Source of the DNA: Chrysopilus asiliformis
Lineage: Eukaryota; Arthropoda; Insecta; Diptera; Rhagionidae
DNA: 64,000 bases
Reading direction: 5' to 3'
Assembly: GCA_964034945.1 (NCBI GenBank)
Contig: OZ035961.1
Span: forward strand, 64,524,244 to 64,588,243
A program made the translations under genes and the position numbers. The notes beneath the pieces are model-generated. The model worked only from the letters and a program-made list of their open reading frames with translations. It searched no databases and had not been told where the DNA came from. Positions 1 to 10,318 of the stretch are shown here, in pieces (positions within the stretch are counted from its first letter, which is position 1; each line of letters begins with the position of its first letter).

Positions 1-763
1 CATTGTCAATACTTGAAAAATGTCTAAAATTATCGTCAGTGTTAAAAGTATAAATAATAGCGGGATGATGATGATTCGCTGGTAAAACAGGTGTGTCACA
101 AACATTGACAAAACTAGACGCTGGATCAGATGAAAATATTAAATCCAAAATACGACCATTTGTATTAGCAATATTATTCACTTGGCAAAGATTATTCGCA
201 GTCATTGAATCCAAAAACGCAGTAGACGTAAAATTAGACGTAACTGGGATGAGGAAATCGTTTAACGAGGAATAAGACCAGGAAACTTCTGGCATATTAA
301 AATTTCCCATAATTATAATATCATCCAAAGAGTCCATGAAGTTGACAATATACTCGATTGAAGAGATAAATATATCATAAATTGTCGATGAAGATGAAGG
401 CGGCGTGTAAAATGTTACAAAATATATGTTTTTATTTGAAAGGGTAACACATACACATATGAATTCCAGATCTTTGGCTACAGGAACATCCATTAATTTA
501 CACGATAATGAAGATCGAACAGCACAAAGTACTCCACCCCCAACTGGAGCATCTGGTTGAAGATGCCTGTCACGACGAAACACTTGGAAATTAGCACAAA
601 AAAGTTCCTCGTTATAGAAGCTAGCATTAAGCCAAGTTTCAGTAAAACAAATAACGTCATAAGTTGAAACATGCGATGCAATAAAAAGCAAAGAAGATTT
701 TGAACGGATACCATTTACGTTTTGATAATAGCAGGATAAGGAGCTGCACCGTTTTTTGAATCC
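1..763 (-). pseudogene. CR1-like LINE endonuclease domain, partial
   Basis: On the minus strand the frame is open from a TAA at 764-766 to the window edge, with no internal stop. It reads like the start of an apurinic-type endonuclease of a non-LTR retrotransposon: YQNVNGIRSK near 735-706, then CFTETWLN, a GGGVLCAV turn, FYTPPSSS and the metal-site block MGNFNMPEVSW near 310-280. In this family the domain nicks target DNA to prime reverse transcription. The rest of the element lies outside the window. The 5' side is abruptly joined to a DINE-like fragment, so this is probably a truncated copy. It resembles in style the reverse transcriptase fragment at 46.8-48.2 kb, but common family membership is not shown. 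Confidence 0.85.
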
Positions 764-825
764 TTATGGTTCTTGTTGGAATTACGTGATCTTATTTGAA
801 ATTCCTTTACCAACATATCTTTACT

Positions 826-905
826 CCAAAAACTGTTCGCTGTTAACTTAAAGCACCATACGGATTTTCAATAATTACCAGATTGGCAATTATAGCTTTG
901 TTATG
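826..905 (+). mobile_element. DINE-1-like element, 3' end fragment
   Basis: This stretch matches the 3' end of the dispersed family best seen at 13943-14478: the inner inverted repeat (caccatacgg), the hairpin attaccagattggcaat and the terminus tatagctttgttatg. Only the last ~80 bp are present. The upstream side is fused to the LINE fragment. The downstream flank (906-1030) is the same as the flank of another truncated copy at 38030-38385, so both descend from one insertion event. Confidence 0.7.
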
Positions 906-1030
906 TTTTAAATAAAAATTTGTTTCCTTAATTTCCTTTTCACTAAAATTTCTTACTTAAATATCTATTGGCGATCCTTGTAGGCGGATCCACGTCTTCT
1001 GGCCGTCTCTACGAGACAGACACCTGCTTT
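906..1030. repeat. Dispersed repeat, inverted paralog of 38030-38139
   Basis: This segment, containing gcggatccacgtcttctgg and cgtctctacgagacagacac, is found in reverse complement at 38030-38139 with a few differences. In both places it is joined to a DINE-like 3' end. The carrier element is not recognised. The following ~290 bases (1031-1317) hold only a 71-codon open frame with no family resemblance. Confidence 0.65.
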
Positions 1031-1317
1031 TTTTGATGACGTTTTTTTTAATTTCCCAAAAACCAAAAAAATGGTCTTACCTCGTTTTTGCTGCAAGGCC
1101 TTCAATTGTTTTACATACTTCGATTGGAATAAACGATACAATAAGGCACACAGTTAAAAATGATACCTCAATTCCAACATTCATAGTTGGAAATTTGCAC
1201 AACATTTTTGTTGTAAAATTACTGTTGGTATGTAAATTTCAAGTATAAAATATTTAATCGCAAAAAGAATATGAAAATTAAAAGTTTTTTTCTGTAATTT
1301 TTTGCAATTATAGAAAA

Positions 1318-1925
1318 CTAGCTCGCATACCCATCGTTGCCGGGTTAAGTTTTTTGTATAAGGTTTAGAATACGAAAAAACTTTATCCTTGCAGGACTCT
1401 CCGTTGCGAATTAGTCTAACACCAGATTTGTGATCAGCGACCCCGAAAACTCCTTAATGAAAACTCCTTAAAAAGGATATTTGCGTTATCCTTACAAGAC
1501 CTTCCGCTTCGTTCTAACACCAGACTCGTGACCAGCGACCCCAAAAACCCCCTAATGCCAATTTTTCCCGGCAAAAACTGTAAAGGATATTCGCATTATC
1601 CTTACAGGACCTTTTGTTAGGATTTTTGAAATTATAACACCAGATTCGTGATTAGCGACCCCGAAAACTCCCTACTGCCATTTTTCCCCGGAAAAGCGGG
1701 AAAATGATATTTACGTTATTCTTATTACGAAAATCACGGTTTAAAAACACCCAAACTCCCTTTACCTCCCGTTTATCTCCTTAGCGGTAAAATTTCGGAA
1801 AACCCCGCCTTAGTGAGCGCCCACGTGATGGTTGGGACATACTGTGAAAGTTTCAAGGGGTTTGGGCTGGGCATTGATGAGTCAGTTAGTTAGTCAGTCA
1901 GTCAGGTTAAACGATTTTATATATA
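1318..1925 (-). mobile_element. Non-autonomous Helitron
   Basis: On the minus strand the 3' terminus is a GC hairpin (aacccggcaacgatgggt) followed by gcgagCTAG and a host T, the usual Helitron 3' end with A/T insertion. The 5' side has the TATATATAAAA start also seen at 53192 and 41324. Inside are about three diverged ~117-bp units with the core ggggtcgctgatcacgaat, the same units as in the Helitron at 53.2 kb. No coding sequence is seen. The 5' end is interrupted at 1926 by a pogo-like element. Confidence 0.75.
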
Positions 1926-2743
1926 CACCCATCCCTCGATTTACACGGCACTTGATTTACACAGTTTCGCTTTTACACGGTTTCGCTTTTACACGGTTTT
2001 TAAATTTGCAAAAAAATATTTATTTTTAATGATTTGAACGCACTCTTTTCACATACTTGTGTTATTGAACGTACACGTTTAAACTCGTTTTATTGAATAC
2101 ACCTCTTTTGCCACAAATGTCAAAGTAAATTTAAATAAGAAATGTCAACAAGAGGAAATGTAAAGCTATTTTTAAGAAATTTACAAAGATATGCTCCAAA
2201 ACAAGCAAATGTTGATTACTGATTTCGTAACCAAAAGTAAATCTACCAGCATTACTCATGTTGTAAATACAGCCAGCAATTCAATTCGTTAAGTGGTAAT
2301 GACAATACAGAACAGTTCGATTGATCAAATTTCTAGTACCGATTCTGATAATGATACCAGAACCAAAGAAAACCCAAATCCTTTCTTTTGAAAGCTCAGA
2401 CGAAGATTAGACAGCTTTTTTTATTTATTTTTTATTATGGAATATGTATTGTTAATTAATTTATTTTATTTCGTATGTAATAATATTATTTTATGTTTAT
2501 AATTTTATTAAATGGATTTATTTAGAACCAATCTCCGTTTCTTTCATTAAATGTTTGCCTCATTTTACACGGTTATTATGAACATATCTATGACTTTTCT
2601 TCACATTCTTGATTCGATTTACACGGTCTAAAAGTAAGTTGAACCAATCGCCCTTTTTCATATGCATTCTGTGTCTTGTTTTACACGGTTTCAATTTACA
2701 CGGATTTTCATGGAACGTATCCGTGTAAATCGAGGGATGGGTG
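1926..2743 (+). mobile_element. Pogo/Tigger-like element with TA target
   Basis: The two ends form a near-perfect inverted repeat (CACCCATCCCTCGATTTACA on the left, its complement at 2724-2743) flanked by TA on both sides, as in the Tc1-mariner/pogo group. A motif tttacacgg recurs next to each end, perhaps transposase binding sites. Near 2195-2230 one frame reads KQMLITDFVTKSK, which recalls the C-terminal tail of Tigger-type transposases. Otherwise the coding region is gone. It sits inside the TATATA 5' end of the Helitron at 1318-1925. Confidence 0.75.
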
Positions 2744-2744
2744 T

Positions 2745-3216
2745 ATATATTTTAAACCTATTGGAATAACAAAATTGTTATATTATTTTTGCGGATGTTT
2801 TCACATCCAAATTTCCCATCCATATTTTACATCACTAATGTTGCAACACTAATTTTACAACACTATATTTTCCGATTTTATATAACAAATGTGTCGTTTT
2901 TTACTTCGAACTGTAATTTTAGACTTGGCGTATAAATTTACATACGTGATGTGCTTTCACAGCATTAAAAGTTTGAACCATATTGTAATTTTTACTTTCC
3001 TCTACTAAAGAGGGAAAGTATTGTATTATGAATTCTTTGTGGATAAGTTTTACGAAAATTGTAGGTTTCTATCCACCTTTGGAAAAGTAACGTTAGCTAT
3101 AACGGGTACCTCCCATACATTTAAAAAAATACAGTTTTTTATTTCTAAGAAACTTTGCGCTTGTACGGAAAATGCCTATACCAAAGTTCAAAGAAAATAA
3201 AATTTCCTGCATTTTT
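2745..3216. other. Unassigned AT-rich stretch
   Basis: I find no gene here. Short direct variants of tttacatcactaatg/ttttacaacactat lie near 2825-2870. Near 2993-3030 a tactttcctctactaaagagggaaagta inverted motif resembles cttcgtagaaagtaaa near 44926. This is probably decayed transposon sequence. Confidence 0.4.
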
Positions 3217-3355
3217 AAAAGCTTTTATTTAGCTTGCCTTCGTGTCTGTCTGTTTGTCTGTCAGATCAAATCTTGCAACCCAATTTTGACCCACTTCCAC
3301 TTGTCCGATTGACTTGAAATTTTGCACACTTATATAAGTCCGATGACAATACAAT

Positions 3356-4105
3356 ATTGTCCTTGTAAGGATAACGGCAGGTCCTGTAAGGATAACGTGA
3401 TTATCCTTTTCTCCAAATTTTCCGGAAAAAAATCTATTCTGGGGGTTTTTGGGGTCGCTGAATCCGAATCTGTCATTAAAAAGTCAGTAAGGATAACGGA
3501 AGGTCCTGTAAGGATAACGTGATTATCCTTTTCTCCAAATTTTCCGGAAAAAAATCTATTCTGGGGGTTTTTGGGGTCGCTGAATTCGAATCTGTCATTA
3601 AAAAGTCAGTAAGGATAACGGAAGGTCCTGTAAGGATAACGTGATTATCCTTTTCTCCAAATTTTCCGGAAAAAAATCTATTCTGGGGGTTTTTGGGGTC
3701 GCTGAATCCGAATCTGTCATTAAAAAAATCTGTAAGGATAACGGAAGGTCCTGTAAGGATAACGTGATTATCCTTTTCTCCAAATTTTCCGGAAAAAAAT
3801 CTATTCTGGGGGTTTTTGAGGTCGTTGAATCCGAATCTGTCATTAAAAAGTCTGTAAGGATAACGGAAGGTCCTGTAAGGATAACATGATTATCCTTTTC
3901 TCCAAATTTTCCGGAAAAAAATCTATTCTGGGGGTTTTTGGGGTCGCTGAATCCGAATCTGCCATTAAAAAGTCTGTAAGGATAACGGAAGGTCCTGTAA
4001 GGATAACGTGATTATCCCTTTCTCCAAATTTTCGGGAACAAAATCTATTCTGGGGGTTTTTGGGGTCGCTGAATACGATTCTCAAGTTAAAAAGCCTGTA
4101 AGGAC
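3356..4105 (+). repeat. ~121-bp tandem repeat array, six units
   Basis: Each unit contains aaggataacgtgattatcctt (an imperfect palindrome), the palindrome ttttccggaaaa, gggggtttttggggtcgctg and a variable spacer. Units begin at about 3372, 3493, 3614, 3739, 3861 and 3982. Because 121 is not a multiple of three, long open frames appear on both strands and cycle between frames. They are not treated as genes. Homologous but diverged units occur in the Helitrons at 1.3 and 53.4 kb. Confidence 0.9.
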
Positions 4106-4145
4106 ATCTCAAATGTAAGGATATATATTCGAAGACTAAAAAGAA

Positions 4146-4432
4146 CAAAATAAAAAAAATAAAAAAAAAATTTAAAAAAAAGCTTTTATTAAAAAATAAT
4201 GCACAAAAAAGAAAAAAATAATTTTCTGGACGCGGTGTATTACAAATATAAAAGCTTTTAAAAAGCGAGATAAAGCATAAAACAATAAAATAAAAATTTA
4301 TCTCGCTTTTAAAAAGCTTTTATATTTGTGATACACAGCGTCCAGAAAATTATTTTTTTCTTTTTAGTGCATTCTTTTTTAATAAAAGCTTTTTTTTTAA
4401 ATTTTTTTTTTAATTTTTTTTTTTATTTTTTT
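4146..4432. repeat. Long palindrome with ~110-bp arms
   Basis: The arms (left about 4150-4270, right about 4295-4430) pair almost perfectly. Each carries taataaaagctttt, gcgtccagaaaattattttt and gcgagataaa. The centre is a short AT-rich loop. The same palindrome is at 11970-12237. It could extrude as a cruciform or form a hairpin RNA. Confidence 0.85.
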
Positions 4433-5179
4433 TTCTTTAACGTTTTTTACGTACGTATCTTTAACATTGAAAAAATATTACTTTTCACATATTTTTTCCG
4501 AAATCAAAAAATTGAATAGGAGTGTCAGAAAATTTTTTTGTTTCCATAGGACAATGGGAGAAGCGGTTCGATAGAATTTAGATGTGTTGAAAAGTTATGG
4601 AAAACTATGTTCTAGATCAGTGGTTCCCAAACTCTTTTGGCCCACGGACCCCTTTTCATAGTCAAAACTTGCCCACGGACCCCTTTTTATACCCGTATGG
4701 TGAAACCAAAGGGTATACTAACTTTGCCTTACCGTTTGTAACGCCAAGATCCCGTTATCGCACACAAAAATGAATTACACCAGTGTGTTTAGAATGACAA
4801 AAATATTTAATTTTTGCATGTCCGTCCGTCTGTCTGTCTGTGGCGCGGATTGCGGGCGCACGGATTGAGCTACAGACTTGAAATTTTGCGCAGATTCGTT
4901 TTTCGTAAAATGCGAGGCTAAGTTCGTTAATGGGCAAAAATGAAACCGATTTTTGCGAATATCTCAAAAACGGTGCATCTTATCACAAAAGTCCAAGAAC
5001 AAAAGTTTTTTAGGATATGATTCTACATAAAACTCCCATAACTCAAAATCCGATTGGAATAAATTTTAAAAAATCTTATTGAAAAGTTTTACTTCAAAGA
5101 GGAATTTTCATACAATTGTTCGAATTTTAATACGAATATCACCATACGGGTCTCCAATGATTGCCAGATTGGCAATTAT

Positions 5180-6306
5180 CATGAATCAAACACAAACAGA
5201 TTGCGCATTGCGCAGGTCCGCCATGTTGGATTTTTGCTGTCAAGAGATTGTGACGTCAGCTGCGCGTAGATGTTTAATAAGTATATGGAAAAGTTAGAAT
5301 TTGTGGTTTTATCTCAGTTTTAAGTGTTTGAAAAGTAGTTAAAAGTGCTGTAATATCAAAACTAACCTCAAGAACTAAGTGTTTAATATTTAAGACATTG
5401 AAATGGGTGTTTGTGCCGTGTGCAACAACGAAAAGAAAGGCAGTGAAAAGACGAGCTTCCAAACATTTCCTAAGGACAAACTTTTATTGAGGAAATAAAC
5501 GAACTTCTGTAAAAGAAAGGATACATTTAATGCGAGAATTTGTAGCCTAAACTGCGAGAATTTGTAGCCTACATTTTGTACCTGATTGCTTCGAAAATAA
5601 TATGCAGTATGAAATGGGTAAGATATGAGTAAATAGCAAAACTCTAAGTAATGTTTATATTTTACAGGGTTTGTACATAATCGAAAATTGAAGGTAAATG
5701 CTATTCCAACTTTATTTAGCATTTCCGAAACTGTTGCAACTTCAAGTCGGACAACCAGGATGGCTGAAAAGCAGTCAAAACTATTAGTTGCTGATTTATT
5801 ACAACAAAACGAGGAGCCTTTGCATCACAAAACAATCAATGCTGCAGTGTTAATTCGCTGGAGGACACAACTTATTCATGGGTTAATCATGTCTGAAACA
5901 CTGTCTGAATCTTTAGATAATTGTGATATTAAAGTAAAAAAAAACTTTTTTTCACATCGAGGATGTATTTTCGTATACGTAAATTGAATAAAGAACTCTG
6001 TGAACATTTAACTACAAGAACAAGGAAAAATAAAAAAAATTCTAACCTAGAAATTTTAGCTATGTTTCATTTATTTTCACAAAGTGTAGTAAAAATTCAC
6101 AGGCATTGTTGTTGTTTGACTATTTTTTTACTATTTATAAAAAAAAATAATATTTATATTGCAGCAAACAGAATAAATTCCAGTTTTTAGGCGAAAACAG
6201 AACAAATCTCATATCAATGACATTTCAGTACGCTCTTGTGACGTCATGCGCAGAAGTTTACTAAAATGAAACTCGTCTTTGCGCAATCTGTTGTATTTGA
6301 TTCATG
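5180..6306 (+). mobile_element. P-like DNA transposon, non-autonomous
   Basis: Terminal inverted repeats CATGAATCAAACACAAACAG (left) and the complement of CATGAATCAAATACAACAG (right) start with CATGA, as in the P superfamily. The sequence ggcaattat flanks both sides (5171-5179 and 6307-6315), an 8-9-bp target duplication. The interior encodes only a THAP-domain N-terminus. The catalytic part of a P transposase is missing, so mobility would depend on another copy. Confidence 0.8.
5403..5987 (+). pseudogene. THAP-domain N-terminus of P-like transposase
   Basis: Exon 1 (5403-5617) opens MGVCAVCNNEKKG and contains TFPKD and RICSLHFVPDCF, i.e. the C-x2-C ... C-x2-H zinc pattern of a THAP DNA-binding domain. 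A GT at 5618 and an AG ending at 5667 remove a 50-bp intron. Exon 2 then gives NAIPTLF, the family's AVPTIF-type motif, and runs to a stop at 5985-5987. Exon 1 has an in-frame stop after LLLRK and a short tandem duplication of gcgagaatttgtagccta, so the gene is broken. The RNase-H-like catalytic domain is absent. P transposases use THAP to bind their own ends. Confidence 0.8.
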
Positions 6307-6899
6307 GGCAATTATAGCTTTTGTTATGTTCATAGTCAAAACTTGCCCACGGACCCTGGGGGAAAAACTACATAAATGTTTAATAGAAAAATTACAAATT
6401 TAAGTTTGATGTCTTGAATGGTAAATGGTGACGTAAAAATAAAATATAAATTAAACATTTTGTTGAAGAAGTATTTATTGAAATTATAACTTTTGTTTTA
6501 AAATACAAAAAAAAATTAATGACTTGGATGAACCTGATGGGATGTTATGAGTGTATTTATATTCGGCTCAATGTTTGTGAGTAGCAACCGCAAATCCCCA
6601 CGAGTACTAATTTCTAGTCGGTTTCTTTTTTTTTGTGATGAGGCTCATAACGGCACTGAATCTACGTTCTACCAAATAGGAAGACGGAAAAGCAATCAAC
6701 AGCTTCTGTTATTTATTTTAACTTCCATATTAATAGAAAATGTGTCACAATTTTTTTTATTTTATATTAAACCTTGCGCGGACCCCCTGACGTTGTTCAG
6801 GGACCCCAAAATCAATTTTAATTTTCCACGGACCCCCTGGATGATCCCGGGGACCCCTGGGGGTCCGTAGGGACCACTTTGGGAACCACTGTTCTAGAT

Positions 6900-7338
6900 G
6901 AATGCTGAAAATTATTCCATTTGTATAGGAGAAGAGGGGAAGGAATAGTCCAAAATTTTCGTCTTTCAAAATCGAAAAGAATCTGTGAAATTTTACTCAG
7001 GTCATTAGATATGCATTGTTGTCCGATGGATTGAACATCTGCATCATCAAACATAGCGCACGGAACGTCGGTGAACCGAGCACTGATTTTGATAATAAAT
7101 TTGAATAATTCCCACGCCTTGTTGAATCATGTTTGACATTGTGTTCCTATCGTCTTGGTTACAATCAGTTGTTGAAGTTCTAGAGTCTCTTTCTGAACAC
7201 TCTATATGTATTTAGACATTATTTTCGGAGAGGCTAAATAACAACAAGGATGTGATATCAAATATAGCACTTTATACGTAATTTGGAAAAAGTATGATTG
7301 TACAAAAAAAAAGTATTTTCTTACACTTGAAAGTAATA
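6900..7338. other. Unassigned stretch
   Basis: No gene or repeat boundary is recognised between the hAT target duplication and the piggyBac-like element. Open frames here are short and lack family motifs. Confidence 0.3.
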
Positions 7339-7342
7339 TTAA

Positions 7343-7956
7343 CCCTAATCAGCTCAGGCTAATTTTGTCCTTAATCCACGCAGGCGGTGTCTGAAAGACA
7401 CCATGCCGGAAAAATAGAATAATTTAATAAAAAAATTTTTTTTTGAGTTTGCATTTTTTAATTCAGTTAATAATATTTATTTATTTGTATATACATTATT
7501 CGTACTTTTTATAATTGTAGCATAAAATTGATTTTTAAGAATTTTCGTTACAAACATTTTTCTTGGATTTGCACTTATCTGCTTCAAAGCGCGACCTTAG
7601 AAATGGGGACACAGGAAGCAACGTTTTCTCTTTTGGGAAGTGCTACAGTTATTATCGCCTACTACAGTCCGATATTTTGCGAAATAGAAGCAAAGTGATA
7701 CCAAAATAACCTTTCTTTGCTGGTAAAACCGTTACGGTGTCTTTGAGACACCGCCTGCGTGGATTAAGGGTAAATTTCATAAAAGCGAAATATTATTGTT
7801 GTAGTAAAAAAAAATATTTTTTTTTTCGTTTTTAAATAGTATTGGCTTAAAAAAACAAAGTCAAGGAGCATGAATGCAACAACTTTTTTAACATTCGTAA
7901 CAATCACTCTCAAAACTGCATCGGTGTCTCAAAGACACCGCGAATGCGGATTAGGG
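7343..7956. mobile_element. piggyBac-like element with TTAA TSD
   Basis: TTAA at 7339-7342 and at 7957-7960 flanks ends reading CCCTAATC ... GATTAGGG, the piggyBac pattern of TTAA target and CCC-type terminus. The motif ggtgtctttgagacacc, itself palindromic, recurs near the ends. No transposase is encoded in the 614 bp. Confidence 0.8.
7375..7763. mobile_element. Inner piggyBac-like element
   Basis: Inside the 614-bp element is a second inverted pair, TCCACGCAGGCGGTGTC on the left and its complement on the right, each bordered by TTAA (7371-7374 and 7764-7767). It carries the same cggtgtct-type palindrome. It is either a nested insertion of a related copy or a subterminal inverted repeat of the outer element. 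Confidence 0.6.
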
Positions 7957-7960
7957 TTAA

Positions 7961-9623
7961 GGGAGTGTGAAAATATGTACTTACCAGTTTTTGGTAGAGA
8001 CACAGCTAAAAAGCTTTGGAAGAAACTGAATAACTTTCTATAATCTACTTTTGTACTTATATACAGCTGTACCACTCTACATGGTATGGGATATATCTGG
8101 AATCGACCTTCTTAACGTCTAACAGAAACAGGTTTATATGGCAACTGATATCTGAGAGCAATAGAAAGTGGGCTATTAAGGATTATTTTTGGTTGGTTGG
8201 ATTTAGTTTTTCATCAACAGGTCTAAGTAGATTTATATTTTCCCATATGTCGAGAATGATAAGCGAGAATGATAAGTATTAACTAGAATTGTATATTAGA
8301 AACAAATGCCTAACTTTTTAGTTCGATTTCTTTCAAATAAAAAAATATCAATTTAGTTCGACAGGATGATGATTAGAGTAGGATAGGATTGTTTTATTCA
8401 TGGGGTACTTTCACACAGTTTAATTTTCTCGCCAAGTAGAATCGCTGGAAATAACCAAAACATTCCGGTAGCATTCTTAAGAGAAATCAAACATATAAAC
8501 ATCAGTTAATATCATAGTTTTGTATTTGCAGAAAAGGGTTATAGTTATCGGAAATCTATGGAAAATCTTCCTCGGGTTCGCTTTAGTTGATGTTTTTTAC
8601 GGAAGTAGCTTATTAAGTTGCTACTCGGTAAAAATTTTAATCTTTTTGGTATTGTATATAGTTCCACACCGAAAAAAGAATAAAATTTAATCTCGCGAAA
8701 GATTATTATTTTTAAATATTTTTTTTATTAAAACGTAATCCAAATAAATTATAGATTTCAATACTTGTTTTTATTAAAATTTAATGCAACCGCATTATTT
8801 TTTCAATGTATTTTTGTATTACAATGTAATGCAAATGTGCTATTTAAAAAAAATTAATTTTATTCAAATTTAATATTATTATTAAAATTTGGTTTATTGA
8901 AAAAATGAAGTATTAAAATAAATCGTGCATTTTAAAAACATCGAATTCCAGAACCGGGTTTAAAATTTAATACAAAAAGCATTAAAAATATGCCCATTTG
9001 TTATGATGTCCTTGCTGTGAATCTTTAAGACAGCAAACAGATGATTGGGCATGCTTATCATCTGCCAGTGCGTGCCCCGACCTCTGCCACACACTCAGTA
9101 ACTTGGCATGCTAGCTTAATGCCTGGCTTAGCTTAGCGGTTTCGCGGTCTCCTTGATGCTAAGTATGTGAAGAACATCCTCATGCCAATAATAGGTATTT
9201 TCTGTCCGTTTGTCCATCTATCCGTCTATCGTACAGTCCGTTCTTCTATCCGTTCGTTTATCCGTTCTCATGTCTGTCTATTCGTCCGACTATCAAATTT
9301 TCTAAGTGTTCGTCCATTTCCGATTAAAAATTCTTTAAACCCAATAAGTTTATTGACTTAAACATGTACACCGACCCATTCTCCTTTCATTATTCAATCT
9401 CCCATTAAAACACATTATAAAATTTTATTTCAGTGAATCAAAACGACTGTCGAAATTCTTAATATTTTAAGCTCTCAAATAATTGGCCCTCTTTTCTCGA
9501 ACTCTTGAATTCGATCTCTTCGTTCAGAAAAATTTTATTATAATTAATCAAAATTCTTCATATGCTTCGATGAATCTTCCTTTTAAAACAACATCTCATT
9601 CGTTGATTCTTATATTTAAGTTA
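7961..9623. other. Unassigned AT-rich stretch
   Basis: No coding sequence is recognised. 8660-8960 is very AT-rich with repeated taatgcaa/aaaatttaat motifs. 9000-9170 is more balanced in composition and contains tgggcatgc direct variants. 9197-9320 is a degenerate (GTCY)n/cgttc-type low-complexity run like the cores of DINE elements. No boundaries can be drawn. Confidence 0.35.
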
Positions 9624-10314
9624 CTAGCTTGCAAGAACCCGGCCTTGCCCGGGTAGTAATAAATTTTTGAACATGAAAAAATCCTTTCTTTTCAAAAGTA
9701 TTTTGATGTATAGAAAAATTATGCAATAATTATATTTCAAATAGTTTTTTGTTCGTGCTTTCAAGAAAATTGCAAATATTAAATAGCGAATTCCCTTATT
9801 GCCAGACACTTAAGATTTTTGCATTTATGTTGTAACATATGTTGAACATCAATAAAATAACTTCAGAGATAGCTGAGGAGGGGATTGGTCGAAAATTTAC
9901 CTTGACAGATAACCTATCCAACACTAAAAATCGCGTAAAAATCCGTTCTGTAGTTTAGTAGAGAGCAGGAGAGGGGGCTCGCACCATGTAGAGCAAAGTA
10001 GTTTGAGGGGATGAAAATTTCTTTTATGATTGACCTGCCCAACACTGAAAACCGTATTCAAATCCCTTCAGTGGTTCAGAAGATAACAGGCGAAAGGGTG
10101 AAAGGGGAGCCGATACCACGACCACACCTAACTAAAAACCGTGGTCATGATACATAGTCTATGTTGGTGCAGTAGTTCTTGAGTTTATACGTTACTCCAT
10201 CTCACAAATAAAAAAAAAATTATAACTCTATCTCACAAATCTCACAAAGTTTGTTCCTGTACTCCAGATTGGGGACCTCCACACTATATGAGAATCATAT
10301 TGAAGTTTATTAGA
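9624..10314 (-). mobile_element. Helitron 3' portion
   Basis: On the minus strand it ends with the hairpin cccgggcaaggccgggtt, then cttgcaagCTAG and a host T. The body matches 41990-42629, including the segments ggtgtggtcgtggtatcgg and gatagctgag. The 5' portion is lost where a GC-rich TIR element begins at 10319. It is non-coding. Confidence 0.78.
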
Positions 10315-10318
10315 TTAA

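Larger units (their letters stand above)
3217..4432 (+). mobile_element. Palindrome-plus-121-bp-array element, copy A
   Basis: This copy starts with aaaagcttttat, followed by a (GTCT)n-like block (3245-3262), a ~90-bp unique leader, six ~121-bp tandem units and a long palindrome at 4146-4432. The same parts appear inverted at 11968-13790. No transposase is encoded, so the unit looks non-autonomous. The aaaagctttta motif at both ends may be its terminal repeat, but no convincing target-site duplication is visible. Class is uncertain: foldback-like, or related to the Helitron family that carries homologous units. Confidence 0.65.
4689..6328 (+). mobile_element. DINE-1-like element carrying a P-like insertion
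   Basis: The 5' end ATACCCGTATGGTGAAACC, the (GTCY)n block near 4823-4842, the inner inverted repeat tcaccatacggg and the terminal hairpin ttgccagattggcaat match the copy at 13943-14478. The element interrupts the subterminal tandem repeat of the surrounding hAT element inside a T run. It is itself interrupted at 5180-6306 by an element with a THAP domain, with the hairpin arm ggcaattat duplicated on both sides. Confidence 0.85.
4618..6891. mobile_element. hAT-like element with 8-bp TSD TTCTAGAT
   Basis: The left end CAGTGGTTCCCAAACTCTTT and the complementary right end (accactttgggaaccactg, ending 6891) are typical hAT termini. Both are followed by ggaccccc-rich subterminal repeats. The flanks 4610-4617 and 6892-6899 are both TTCTAGAT, which fits the hAT pattern nTnnnnAn. 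A 31-bp subterminal unit (cccacggacccc...caaaacttg) is tandemly repeated near the left end. Most of the interior is a later DINE-like insertion at 4689-6328. No hAT transposase remains. Confidence 0.88.

Noticed and set aside
3322..4148. Several 66-101-codon open frames on both strands in the 121-bp array, also at 12237-13734
   Set aside because: They result from a repeat unit without stops in several frames. The 121-bp period shifts frame every unit, and the same repeat is open on both strands, so there is no sign of protein selection.
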